Positions 41,501 to 49,519 of a stretch of DNA of 64,000 nt are shown here, in pieces. How positions within the stretch are numbered: the first letter of the stretch is position 1; each line of letters opens with the position of its first letter. This DNA is from Allobogoriella deserti (GTDB taxonomy: Bacteria; Actinomycetota; Actinomycetes; Actinomycetales; Actinomycetaceae), in assembly GCF_042680605.1 (NCBI RefSeq), contig NZ_JBHUEE010000003.1, positions 186,001-250,000 on the forward strand, in the 5' to 3' direction. Made by a program: the position numbers and the translations under genes. The notes under the pieces were generated by a model, which saw only the letters and a program-made list of their open reading frames with translations, searched no databases and was not told the origin of the DNA.

Positions 41501-42829
41501 TCACTGCCCGAGCTCGTTCTGCAGGGCCTGCTGCGCCGAGTCCAGGGCGTCCTGGGCGGGGACACCGTTCTCGAAGACGTCGACCAAGGTCGACGTGGTG
41601 AACTGGGTGTCCACGGTCGGCCACGCGGGGTTGGTGAACCCATCGAAGTGCCCGATGTCTCCCTGCACCTCATTGAGCACGTCGAAGAGGTTCGTCTGGA
41701 AGTACTGGTTGTACTCGTTGTCCTCGCTGTGGGTCACCTCTTCGTCGGCCCACACCTCCATGTTCACCGGGTCGAAGCCGAGGACCTCCCAGACGGCCAC
41801 GTTCGCCTCAGGAGACAGCTTGGCGAAGGCGAGCCAGTCGGCCGCGATCTCGGCGTCCGGTGAGGAGTTCAGCACCGCCGTGCCGGTACCGCCACCACCG
41901 ATCGTCGCCACCTCTCCGCCTTCGACGACGGGTGCCGGTGCGATCGCGATGTCTCCCTCCAGGTCCGGCATGTAGTCGACGTACCGGGACGTGTACCAAG
42001 CCGGGTAGACGATTGCGGCGTAGCCGCCGTTGTTGATCGCGCCGTAGGCCTCCTCGACGTCCGGGCTCCCACCCGGGATGGTCGAGAGCGCGCCCGCCTC
42101 GAACATCTCCTGCTGGATCTCGAGCGCTTCGACCGCCTCCGGGCTGTTGACGGCCACGTTGCCGGCGTCGTCGAACATGCGGCCGCCCAGCTGGGTGACC
42201 AGCAGCGGCTGGATGAAGTTCACCTCGGTGCTGGCGACACTGAACGCCTCCCCGGTCTCCTCGTTGTACTGCTGACCGGCGTCCTGGAAGTCCTGCCAGG
42301 TCTCGATCGTCGTGTAGTCGATCCCGGCCTCTTCCAGCAGCGGGGTGTTGTAGAACGCCACGAAGGCACCGACATGGGTCGGATACCCGTAGATCGTTCC
42401 TTCGCGGCTGTACAGGTCGAGCCGTGCCTCGACCACCTCGTCCCGGTACGGCTCGGCCGCCTCCGTCAGGTCGGCGAGCGGAGGATTCGATCCCTGGACG
42501 AAGTTGGAGAACTGGTTCACCTCGATGTCGACGACGTCCGGCAGTCCGGACCCGGAGTTCACCCCGAGCTGCAGGTTGTTGTGCATCTCGTCGTACGGGT
42601 AGACCGTCACATCGAGGTTGATCTGCCGATCCGGGTTCTCCTCGTTCCACCGCTCGGCCATCTGCTCGTAGTAGCGGCCGTGCAGTTCGGCGAAGACCCA
42701 CATGTCGAGCGTGACCCGGCCGTCCTCGCCGGGTCCGCCCTCGTCGCCACCTCCTCCGCTGCACGCGGCCAGCACCGCCGATGCGGCAACCAGCCCGACT
42801 GCCGTTCGGCCCCTGCGGAGTCCTGCCAT
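41501..42829 (-). CDS. Sugar-binding lipoprotein of ABC transporter
   Basis: Family 1 solute-binding protein, 442 aa, with lipobox LAAC in TAVGLVAASAVLAAC and a Gly-rich spacer. Mature features: LDMWVFAELHGRYYEQMAERWNEENPDRQINLDVTVYPYDEMHNNLQ, GTIYGYPTHVGAFVAFYNTPLLEEAGIDYTTIETWQDF and AAIVYPAWYTSRYVDYMPDLEGDI. It is the last gene after two permeases (30-bp gap), an arrangement seen in uronate/oligosaccharide-type CUT1 systems. The gap holds a small inverted repeat GTTCG-GT-CGAAC. Probably imports an oligosaccharide released by the neighbouring esterase-linked system. Confidence 0.93.
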   Translation of the reverse strand: MAGLRRGRTAVGLVAASAVLAACSGGGGDEGGPGEDGRVTLDMWVFAELHGRYYEQMAERWNEENPDRQINLDVTVYPYDEMHNNLQLGVNSGSGLPDVVDIEVNQFSNFVQGSNPPLADLTEAAEPYRDEVVEARLDLYSREGTIYGYPTHVGAFVAFYNTPLLEEAGIDYTTIETWQDFQDAGQQYNEETGEAFSVASTEVNFIQPLLVTQLGGRMFDDAGNVAVNSPEAVEALEIQQEMFEAGALSTIPGGSPDVEEAYGAINNGGYAAIVYPAWYTSRYVDYMPDLEGDIAIAPAPVVEGGEVATIGGGGTGTAVLNSSPDAEIAADWLAFAKLSPEANVAVWEVLGFDPVNMEVWADEEVTHSEDNEYNQYFQTNLFDVLNEVQGDIGHFDGFTNPAWPTVDTQFTTSTLVDVFENGVPAQDALDSAQQALQNELGQ

Positions 42830-42859
42830 GATGTTTCTCCAATCGGTTCGGTCGAACGA

Positions 42860-43723
42860 TCAACCCTTGAGCGCGCCCGCCGTCATTCCGGAGACGAAGA
42901 AGCGCTGGAATGCCAGATAGAGGGCCAAGATCGGGATCACCGAGAAGAACGCCCCGATGATCAACAGCTCGTAATTGTTCTCGTGCGGTGTCAGTAAGGT
43001 GTTCAGGCCGATCGGGAGGGTGAACTTCTCCGGGGAGCGCAGCACCAGCAGCGGCCACAGGAAGTTGTTCCAGATGATCATCCCGTTGAGGATCGCCATC
43101 GCCGCGATCGCGGGCTTCGAGATCGGCAGGACCAGTTTGAAGAAGATGCCGAACTCGGTCACGCCGTCGACCCGTCCGGCTTCCAGCAGCTCCTTGGGGA
43201 TCCCCAGGAAGTACTGCCGGAAGAAGAAGATCGTCACCGCCGCGGCGAGGAACGGGATCACGATCACCGCGTAGGTGTCGGCCAGTCCGAAATCGTTCAC
43301 GAGGACATACAGCGGCAACATCATCATCTCGAACGGCACGGTCATGAGCAGCAGCACCGAGATGAAGGCGGCGTTCTTCCCCGGGAAGTCGTACATCGCG
43401 AACCCGTACGCCACGAACGAGCTGACCAGCAGCGTGCCGGCCACCTGCACCACCGTGAGGACCAGCGAGTTGAAGAACCACCGGAAGTACGGCCCGGAGT
43501 CGGTGAACAACATGACGTAGTTGTCGAGCGAGAGCTCACTCCAGTTGATGTCGAACGTGATGCCGTTGCGAATGACCGCGTTACCGTCCTGGAACGTCCC
43601 GATGAAGATCGCGACGAGCGGAACGAGAATGATGATCGTGAGGCTGACCAGGAACACTCCCTGGATCAACGCGAAAACGCCTCGTGGAAGCGCGTACTTC
43701 TCTCGGTCGGTGCGCCGGCTCAT
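42860..43723 (-). CDS. Carbohydrate ABC transporter permease (MalG/AraQ type)
   Basis: CUT1 permease, 287 aa, six membrane segments, with coupling loop ELLEAGRVDGVTEFGIFFKLVLPISKPAIAAMAI and C-terminus FFVSGMTAGALKG. ATG at 43723 overlaps the upstream permease stop (ATGA). Somewhat longer first periplasmic loop than the paralogue at 28 kb. Works with the MalF-type partner; no ATPase in the operon. Confidence 0.94.
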   Translation of the reverse strand: MSRRTDREKYALPRGVFALIQGVFLVSLTIIILVPLVAIFIGTFQDGNAVIRNGITFDINWSELSLDNYVMLFTDSGPYFRWFFNSLVLTVVQVAGTLLVSSFVAYGFAMYDFPGKNAAFISVLLLMTVPFEMMMLPLYVLVNDFGLADTYAVIVIPFLAAAVTIFFFRQYFLGIPKELLEAGRVDGVTEFGIFFKLVLPISKPAIAAMAILNGMIIWNNFLWPLLVLRSPEKFTLPIGLNTLLTPHENNYELLIIGAFFSVIPILALYLAFQRFFVSGMTAGALKG

Positions 43724-44619
43724 CGCGCAGACTCCTTCCGGAACGTTCCCGAGAAGGACAGATTCGTGATGTTGATCGTCATGATGACGACGAGGATCAC
43801 GACGCCGACGGCGGAGGCGAATCCGAGGTCGTTCTCCTCGATCCCCTTCCGGTACAGATACCCGATGAGGGTGAGGCCCTGGTTGTTCGGGGAACTGTTG
43901 CCGGCATACAGCATGAAGCTCTCCAGGAACATGGCGAGCCCGCCGTAGATGCTGATCGTCGTGACGTACACGATCGTCGGTTTCAGGTTCGGAATCGTGA
44001 TGCGGAAGAACTGCTGGATCTTGCTCGCGCCGTCGATCGAGGCAGCCTCGTAGTACTCCGAGGGGATCGACTGCATACCCGCGATGAAGTACATGATGTT
44101 GACGCCCGTGTACCGCCACATCGCGAGCGCCAGCAGCGCGATCAGGCCCGGGATGTCCTCACGCAGCCAGCGCACCGGTCCGAGGTCGACGATGCCGATG
44201 ACCTGGTTGATCAGTCCGGACTCCGTCTCCGAGAACATCAGCCGGAAGATGATGCCGGCGACCACGACGGAGGTCAGGGCGGGCACGAACATCGACGCCT
44301 TGAAGAAGGACTTGATCCGCTCGCTGCCGAGCCGGGTGTTGATCAGTGCCGCCAGGGCCATGGGGATCGGGATGAGCAGTATCAGCGTGAGCACCATGTA
44401 GCGCACGCTGTTGTACATGGCGCGCCAGAACACGTTGTCGTTCCACAGGCGTTCGTAGTTCGCCAGGCCGATGAACGTGGCCTCGCCGTACAGCACCTCC
44501 TGGGTGCTCATGATGAACGCGCGCCCCAACGGGATGGCCCAGAACGCGGCGAGCGTGATGAGGAACGGCGCGATGAACAGGTACGGCGCCAGTCGCTGCG
44601 AGTACAGCAGTTTCTTCAC
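43720..44619 (-). CDS. Carbohydrate ABC transporter permease (MalF/AraP type)
   Basis: CUT1 permease, 299 aa, beginning KKLLYSQRLAPYLFIAPFLITLAAFWAIPLGRAFIMS with six membrane segments. Coupling loop: YEAASIDGASKIQQFFRITIPNLKPTIVYV. The start is GTG at 44619, with GGAAGG 11 nt upstream; no ATG lies at the right place and the longer open frame is Arg/Pro-rich shadow. First gene of the permease-permease-binding-protein operon, about 165 bp after the esterase gene and separated from it by a hairpin. Confidence 0.9.
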   Translation of the reverse strand: MKKLLYSQRLAPYLFIAPFLITLAAFWAIPLGRAFIMSTQEVLYGEATFIGLANYERLWNDNVFWRAMYNSVRYMVLTLILLIPIPMALAALINTRLGSERIKSFFKASMFVPALTSVVVAGIIFRLMFSETESGLINQVIGIVDLGPVRWLREDIPGLIALLALAMWRYTGVNIMYFIAGMQSIPSEYYEAASIDGASKIQQFFRITIPNLKPTIVYVTTISIYGGLAMFLESFMLYAGNSSPNNQGLTLIGYLYRKGIEENDLGFASAVGVVILVVIMTINITNLSFSGTFRKESAR

Positions 44620-44739
44620 TTGGTGTGACACCTTCCGTGACGAAGAGGAGGGCTCTCCGAGCAGGGCCTGCCGGCGGCGGTCGGCAGCCACGCCGCGCCG
44701 ACGGCGCGCAGCGTGCGGCCTCGAAGCTCCCGGACCGGC

Positions 44740-44780
44740 CGGGCCCGGCCGGACGGACGGGCGATCTCCGGCCGGGCCCG
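44740..44780 (-). terminator. Hairpin terminator after the tandem esterase gene
   Basis: CGGGCCCGGCCGG (44740-44752) pairs with CCGGCCGGGCCCG (44768-44780): 13-bp perfect stem, 15-nt loop, directly after the esterase stop (44786). The left arm overlaps an 18-bp perfect palindrome (44735-44752). Confidence 0.75.
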
Positions 44781-44785
44781 CTGGT

Positions 44786-46981
44786 TCACGACCGGAACAG
44801 TCGCGGCGCGAAGTCGATGAGGTCGTACTGCCAGGTGTCCCAGCCGTGCGGCCCTTCGAAGAAGCCGTCGAACTCGTAGTCGACGCCCACGCTGTCGAAG
44901 GTCTCCATGGTGGAGACCACGGAGTCGTAGGTGAAGTCCGTGACGTTGCCGTTGTACATCCGCAGCAGAATCGTCCCGTCGTTGATCGCCTCGACGTCGA
45001 GGGCCTCCGGATCACCGGAGTAGCCGGCGGAGAAGGTCCCCACATAGCCGAACTCGCCCGGCCTGCCAGTCAGCACCTGCATCGTCTGTCCACCTCCCAT
45101 CGACAGTCCGGCCAGAGCTCGCCGTTCGGGCTCGCTGCTGACGTTGAACTGTTCCTCGGCAGCCGGGGCGATGTTCTCGAGCAGCTCGGTGGTGAAGTCA
45201 CCGACGTTGCCGTTACCCATCACCACGACCATCGGCTCGAGGTTCCCGTCCAGGAAGTGGTTGTCGAGGATGTTCTTCGCCTGCCCCATCTCCGTCCAGT
45301 CGGTGTAGCTCTGACCACCGCCGTGCTGGAGGTAGAAGACCGGGTAGGGCTCCGCTCGGTCCGGGTCGAACCCGGGTGGGGTCCACACCAGGGCCGTGCG
45401 CCGCTCATCGGCGACCTCGCTGGTGTAGGTCATCTCCTGGACGTCGCCGCCCTGCCCGTCCGGGACGGGCATGACCATGCGCGCGCTCTCGCCAGGCACG
45501 AGGAACTGGCTCCAGGTCGGCTCACTGGTGACCGACGTCGGGTTGCCGGTGTCCTTCGTCGACTCCATGTCCACGATGAAGCGGTAGTGGTACCAGCCGG
45601 GCTCCAACGGGCCCACGGTGCCGCGCCATCGGTCGCCGGCCTTGCTCAGTTCCACCCTGGTCCACAGGTGGCTCGGCCCCCAGTTGGCCCAGACCGTGAC
45701 GTGCTCGGCGTCGGCGAAGTCGGTCGTGGTCTCGAAGGTGACGTACCCGTTCTCGTCCACCCACGGCGTCGGCGTCGTCCCGCTCGGCGGGGTCTCGAAC
45801 GGTTCGTCGATCGGCAGATGCCCAGGGCTCATCCCCTCGAACGGCGGCTCCTGGAACAGGCGCTGCGCGAAGTCGATGAGGTTCTCCTGCCAGGCGTCCC
45901 AGTTGTGACCCGCGTCGGGGTTGGCACCGTCGAACTCGTACTCGACGCCCGCCTCGTCGAGAGCGGCCATGGCGCCGTGGACGTCGTTGTAGGCGATGTC
46001 GGTCGGGTTGCCGACGTAGAGCCGGAACAGGTCGGTGCCGGCGTTGATCGCCCGGACCGGCAGGTCGTCGAGGTGGTTGAACCGGCCCGCACCGAAGGTG
46101 CCGACGTGGCTGAAGTCCCCGGGGCGCTCGGCGAGCACGTCGAACGTCTGACCGCCGCCCATCGAGAGCCCGGCGAGCGCGCGTTGCTCGGGGTCGCGGC
46201 TGATGTTGAGGTGGCGTCGGGCGGCCTTGGTGATGTGCCGGTGGAGTTCCGCCGTGAAGTCGTCCACGTTGCCGTCGGCCATGACCACGACCATCGGCTG
46301 GATCTTTCCTTGCGCATACAGGTTGTCGAAGATCTGCGCCGCGCGGCCGACTTCCACCCAGTCGCGGTAGCTCTGACCGCCGCCGTGCTGGAGGTACAAC
46401 ACCGGGTACGGCTCACGGCGACGCTCGTCGTAGTCCGGCGGTGTCCAGGCGAGCGCGGCCCGTTCCTCGTGCGCGACGGAGCTGCGGTAGGTGAACTCCT
46501 GGAGCTCGCCCCGGTTCTCCTCCGGTGCGTCGGCCAGCAGCTCGGCGCCGTCCCCGTCGACGAAGAAGGTGCTCCACTCCGGTTCGGACTGCACGCTCGT
46601 GTCGTTCGTGGGGTCCTTGACCGTCAGGTGGTCGTCGGCGGTGATCTGGTAGTAGTACTGGCCCGGCTCGAGGGGGCCGAGTACGCCGGTCGCGACGTCG
46701 CCGCTCATCGTGAGCCCGAACTCGGCCCAGTTGTCGGACGGACCGAAGTTCCCTTCCGCCACGATCTGGCTGACGTCGGTCCCGACCTCCGCCTCGACGT
46801 CGTCGACGGGAATGGTGAACGACGCGAAACCGTCCTCGTCGATCCTCACCCATGGCTCCTCAGCCGTGGCCGAGCTCGCCGTTCCTGCGAGGCCGGCGAA
46901 CGCCACGCCGGTGCCGGCCACCATGGCTGTCGCGCGTCGCCGCCACTGTCCGCGCCGGTGGCCCTGCCGAACATCACTCAC
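44786..46981 (-). CDS. Secreted tandem-duplicated carbohydrate esterase (CE1/enterochelin-esterase fold)
   Basis: Secreted esterase, 731 aa, with a Sec signal peptide (to about residue 41). It holds two complete copies of an ~350-residue unit: an E-set/CBM48-like N-terminal domain (WVRIDEDGFASFTIP; WVDENGYVTFETTTDFADAEHVTVWANWGPSHLW) followed by an alpha/beta-hydrolase domain. Both catalytic domains keep the nucleophile elbow GLSMGGGQT (Ser273 and Ser627), the VLYLQHGGGQSYRDW oxyanion region and the His (GHNWDAW; GPHGWDTW). Such enzymes remove acetyl or feruloyl groups from xylan. The start is GTG at 46981 after GGGGAG. Divergent from a LacI gene with paired operators between them. Feruloyl versus acetyl specificity is unknown. 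Confidence 0.88.
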   Translation of the reverse strand: MSDVRQGHRRGQWRRRATAMVAGTGVAFAGLAGTASSATAEEPWVRIDEDGFASFTIPVDDVEAEVGTDVSQIVAEGNFGPSDNWAEFGLTMSGDVATGVLGPLEPGQYYYQITADDHLTVKDPTNDTSVQSEPEWSTFFVDGDGAELLADAPEENRGELQEFTYRSSVAHEERAALAWTPPDYDERRREPYPVLYLQHGGGQSYRDWVEVGRAAQIFDNLYAQGKIQPMVVVMADGNVDDFTAELHRHITKAARRHLNISRDPEQRALAGLSMGGGQTFDVLAERPGDFSHVGTFGAGRFNHLDDLPVRAINAGTDLFRLYVGNPTDIAYNDVHGAMAALDEAGVEYEFDGANPDAGHNWDAWQENLIDFAQRLFQEPPFEGMSPGHLPIDEPFETPPSGTTPTPWVDENGYVTFETTTDFADAEHVTVWANWGPSHLWTRVELSKAGDRWRGTVGPLEPGWYHYRFIVDMESTKDTGNPTSVTSEPTWSQFLVPGESARMVMPVPDGQGGDVQEMTYTSEVADERRTALVWTPPGFDPDRAEPYPVFYLQHGGGQSYTDWTEMGQAKNILDNHFLDGNLEPMVVVMGNGNVGDFTTELLENIAPAAEEQFNVSSEPERRALAGLSMGGGQTMQVLTGRPGEFGYVGTFSAGYSGDPEALDVEAINDGTILLRMYNGNVTDFTYDSVVSTMETFDSVGVDYEFDGFFEGPHGWDTWQYDLIDFAPRLFRS

Positions 46982-47072
46982 CGTGACTCCCCTCGTTGGG
47001 ATGTCGCACCCGGAATTCTCGAAAGGTGCGACCCATTCACCTTGTGCCGCAGGTCGACGAAAACTTTTCGTG

Positions 47073-47117
47073 TACCACGATGTACGCTTGTGACCTGCGT
47101 ATTTACAACGTAGTATG
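47073..47117. promoter_or_regulatory. Pair of LacI-type operators between esterase and lacI
   Basis: TACCACGATGTACG (47073-47086) and TACAACGTAGTATG (47104-47117) share the pattern TACNACGWWGTAYG and lie 31 bp apart, about three helical turns. Each is near-palindromic (TAC/GTA). They lie 92-136 bp upstream of the esterase and 156 bp upstream of lacI. Confidence 0.6.
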
Positions 47118-47272
47118 CTCGAGCAGTCATTTTGCTGTGCAGGGGCTGAGCATGTCAAGGCCGCGATTGTCAGATGAGAATTCATCGCCGCGCGGTGGCC
47201 GAGACGGAGAGGGAGCACGACGGTGTGCCGAGTTAGGCTCCGGTTGTCGGAGGAGATCGCGAGGATGCCCAG

Positions 47273-48367
47273 GTGAGCGTGACGATGCGGGACGTCGCCG
47301 TGCTGGCACGCGTCTCGGTCAAGACGGTCTCCAACGTGGTCAACAACCACCCGCACGTTCACCCCGTGACCCGCTCGCGGGTGGAGCAGGCCATCGCCGA
47401 GCTCGGGTACCGACCCAATCTCTCCGCACGCGGACTGCGCTCGGGACGCACCGGCGTCATCGGACTCGCCGTGCCGGAGCTGCGCCAGAACTACTTCGCC
47501 GAACTCGCCGATGCGGTGATCCTCGCGGCGGAGCGGCAGAACCTCAGCGTCATCGTCGGCCAGGCCGGACGCGACCGCCAGCACGAGATCAACGTCCTCG
47601 CCAACGGCCTGCGGCAGACCGACGGACTGCTCTTCAGCCCGGAACGCCTGGGGACCGAGGACGTCGAACTCCTGGACGTGGTCGACTACCCCCTCGTGCT
47701 CCTCGGTGAGCGGATCTTCGGCGGTCCCGCCGATCACGTCACGATGCACAACGTCTCGGCCTCGCGGGCGGCCGTCGAGCATCTCCTCGCGCAGGGGCGC
47801 AGACGGATCGCGGTGCTCGGCGCGCATCCCGATCGGCGCGAGAACCAGCTGCGCGCCTCCGACCTTCGCGTGCGTGGTTACCGCGAGGCGCTCGAGATCG
47901 CCGGACTACCCCATGACCCGGATCTCGAGCGAATGGTCGCGCCGTGGCACCAGGAGGACGGTGCGCGCGCCATGGACGAGCTCATCGACTCGGGCGTCGA
48001 GTTCGACGCGCTCTTCGCACTGAACGACACCCTCGCACTCGGAGCGCTGCGGTCACTCGGGAAGTCGGGCCGCCGCATCCCGGACGATGTCGCACTCATC
48101 GGGTTCGACAACATCACCGACGGGCGATTCACCCTGCCGTCGCTGTCCACCGTGGATCCGGGACGTGACGAGATCGCTGAAAGGGCCATCGGCATGCTCA
48201 TCGAGCGCATCGAATGGGGGCCACGATCACCGAGACCGCCCCGCCTGCACAAGGCCCGGTTCCACATCGTCGAACGGGAGTCCACGGTCGGGGGCGCCGC
48301 CACCGACCGCACCGTCCGGAACGAGGTTGCAGAATCTGTCGATTTTTCGACGGATTCTGCAACCTGA
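47273..48367 (+). CDS. LacI-family regulator of the esterase/ABC unit
   Basis: Repressor of 364 aa. HTH: TMRDVAVLARVSVKTVSNVVNNHPHVHPVTRSRVEQAIAELGY. Effector domain: GVIGLAVPELRQNYFAELADAVILAAERQN, RRRIAVLGAHPDRRENQLRASDLRVRGY, FDALFALNDTLALGALRSLGKSGRRIPDDVALIGFDNITDGRFTLPSLSTVDPGRDEIAERAI. Start GTG 47273 is used; an ATG at 47285 is the alternative. Its final ~14 codons are part of a 40-bp inverted repeat and its stop codon abuts the stop of the convergent gene with no gap. Confidence 0.93.
   Translation: MSVTMRDVAVLARVSVKTVSNVVNNHPHVHPVTRSRVEQAIAELGYRPNLSARGLRSGRTGVIGLAVPELRQNYFAELADAVILAAERQNLSVIVGQAGRDRQHEINVLANGLRQTDGLLFSPERLGTEDVELLDVVDYPLVLLGERIFGGPADHVTMHNVSASRAAVEHLLAQGRRRIAVLGAHPDRRENQLRASDLRVRGYREALEIAGLPHDPDLERMVAPWHQEDGARAMDELIDSGVEFDALFALNDTLALGALRSLGKSGRRIPDDVALIGFDNITDGRFTLPSLSTVDPGRDEIAERAIGMLIERIEWGPRSPRPPRLHKARFHIVERESTVGGAATDRTVRNEVAESVDFSTDSAT
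48325..48364. terminator. 40-bp near-perfect inverted repeat at the end of lacI
   Basis: GGTTGCAGAATCTGTCGA, a TTTT loop, then TCGACGGATTCTGCAACC: an 18-bp stem with a single T/G (wobble) step. It lies entirely within the lacI coding sequence and ends one base before its TGA. A bidirectional terminator for the two abutting convergent genes is the simplest reading; there is no trailing T-run, so it could also be a protein-binding site. Confidence 0.7.
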
Positions 48368-49414
48368 TCAGGCGGGCGCCAGGCGCCCGGCGACGCGAAT
48401 CAGCCTGTCGCGCACCGGAGCAGCACGATCGGCAAGGGCGACCCGGAGGACGCCTGCAGACGCCGCCCGAAGGGCCTGGGTCCGGCCCACGCGGGCGCGG
48501 TCGTACGCCGCGAGCGCGTCGGCAGTCGGCAGTGTGTTGAGCTTGTCGGCGAGGGTGACGGCATCGATGAGTGCCTCGCACGCGCCACGGCCGAGATTGG
48601 GTGTCATCGCGTGCGCGGCGTCACCGACCAGCACCACCGGCCGTCGGGCAACCGGCGGGCGGCGGACATAGGACCGCAGCGGCGGCACGACCCAGATGCG
48701 CTGCGCGATCGTCCCCTCCGGCACCACCGCCCGCAGCACCCGGTCCACGCCGTCGGCCCGACCGCCACACCGGTCACGCACCTCGGCCACGGCCGCCTCG
48801 ACGTCGATGTCCCGCGACCCCAGGCCCGACGCGAACGCCGCGAACCAGTTCGTGCCGTCCCGGTGTCTGGTGACGCCGAACAGTGCCCCTCCGAGCCAGT
48901 ACTCGCCCGCGTCCTCGCGCCACAGCTCGTCGGCGACAACCCCGCGCACCGCGATGGCCCGTGCCGGCCGAGCGGCCGACCGTGCGCCCCAGACGTCGGC
49001 GCGGACGACGCTGTGGGCACCGTCGGCGCCAACCACGAGGTCACCGGGCAACGCCTCGGGATCGGCAACCTTGGTCGTCTGCCGGGACACCGACGCCGGG
49101 ACCGCCTCCGCAAGCAGCCGCAGCAGCTCCGCCCGCGCGATGCCGACGGTTCCGCGCACGGTCGGTTTGGCCAGGACACGGCCGTGACCGTCGCGGACCG
49201 CGAGCGTCTCGAGCGGAGTACTGACCTGGTGTGCCGCCTCGAGAACGCCGAGTCTGTCGAGCGCCCGCTGCGCCGCCGGCCACATTCCGAGGACGGTGCC
49301 CGCGGTGGGCAACTCGCTGTTGCGCTCGTGCACGGTGACGTCGAACCGCTCGGGATCGAGCCGGGCGGCGAGGGCCAGGCCGGCGATCCCACCGCCGACC
49401 ACCGAGATGCGCAC
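48368..49414 (-). CDS. FAD-dependent monooxygenase
   Basis: Flavoprotein, 348 aa, of the PHBH-like group. FAD motif VVGGGIAGLALAARLDPERFDVTVHER at the N-terminus, VVGADGAHSVVR in the middle, and GDAAHAMTPNLGRGACEALIDAVTLADKL at the C-terminus, as in zeaxanthin-epoxidase/salicylate-hydroxylase-like enzymes. Start GTG at 49414, the first codon of the flavin-binding strand, which suggests a leaderless message. Substrate unknown. It is unrelated by context to the LacI unit (convergent) or to GH67 (divergent, 105 bp). Confidence 0.88.
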   Translation of the reverse strand: MRISVVGGGIAGLALAARLDPERFDVTVHERNSELPTAGTVLGMWPAAQRALDRLGVLEAAHQVSTPLETLAVRDGHGRVLAKPTVRGTVGIARAELLRLLAEAVPASVSRQTTKVADPEALPGDLVVGADGAHSVVRADVWGARSAARPARAIAVRGVVADELWREDAGEYWLGGALFGVTRHRDGTNWFAAFASGLGSRDIDVEAAVAEVRDRCGGRADGVDRVLRAVVPEGTIAQRIWVVPPLRSYVRRPPVARRPVVLVGDAAHAMTPNLGRGACEALIDAVTLADKLNTLPTADALAAYDRARVGRTQALRAASAGVLRVALADRAAPVRDRLIRVAGRLAPA

Positions 49415-49519
49415 ACGGCGAGCCTAGGGGACGCGCCGCACGGGCGGGCATGGGATCCGATTGACTCTCCTGACCCGCGCCCATAAGTTCAACGGGCGAA
49501 CAAATCGTTGGAGATGACG

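Noticed and set aside
42846..42857. GTTCG-GT-CGAAC inverted repeat between permease and binding-protein genes
   Set aside because: Short, partly within a 30-bp intra-operon gap and without a second copy; the arm order is reversed relative to a LexA box (CGAAC-N4-GTTCG). Could be an mRNA hairpin, but evidence is thin.
44735..44752. 18-bp perfect palindrome CCGGCCGGGCCCGGCCGG as an operator
   Set aside because: Better explained as part of the terminator hairpin 44740-44780 in very GC-rich sequence.
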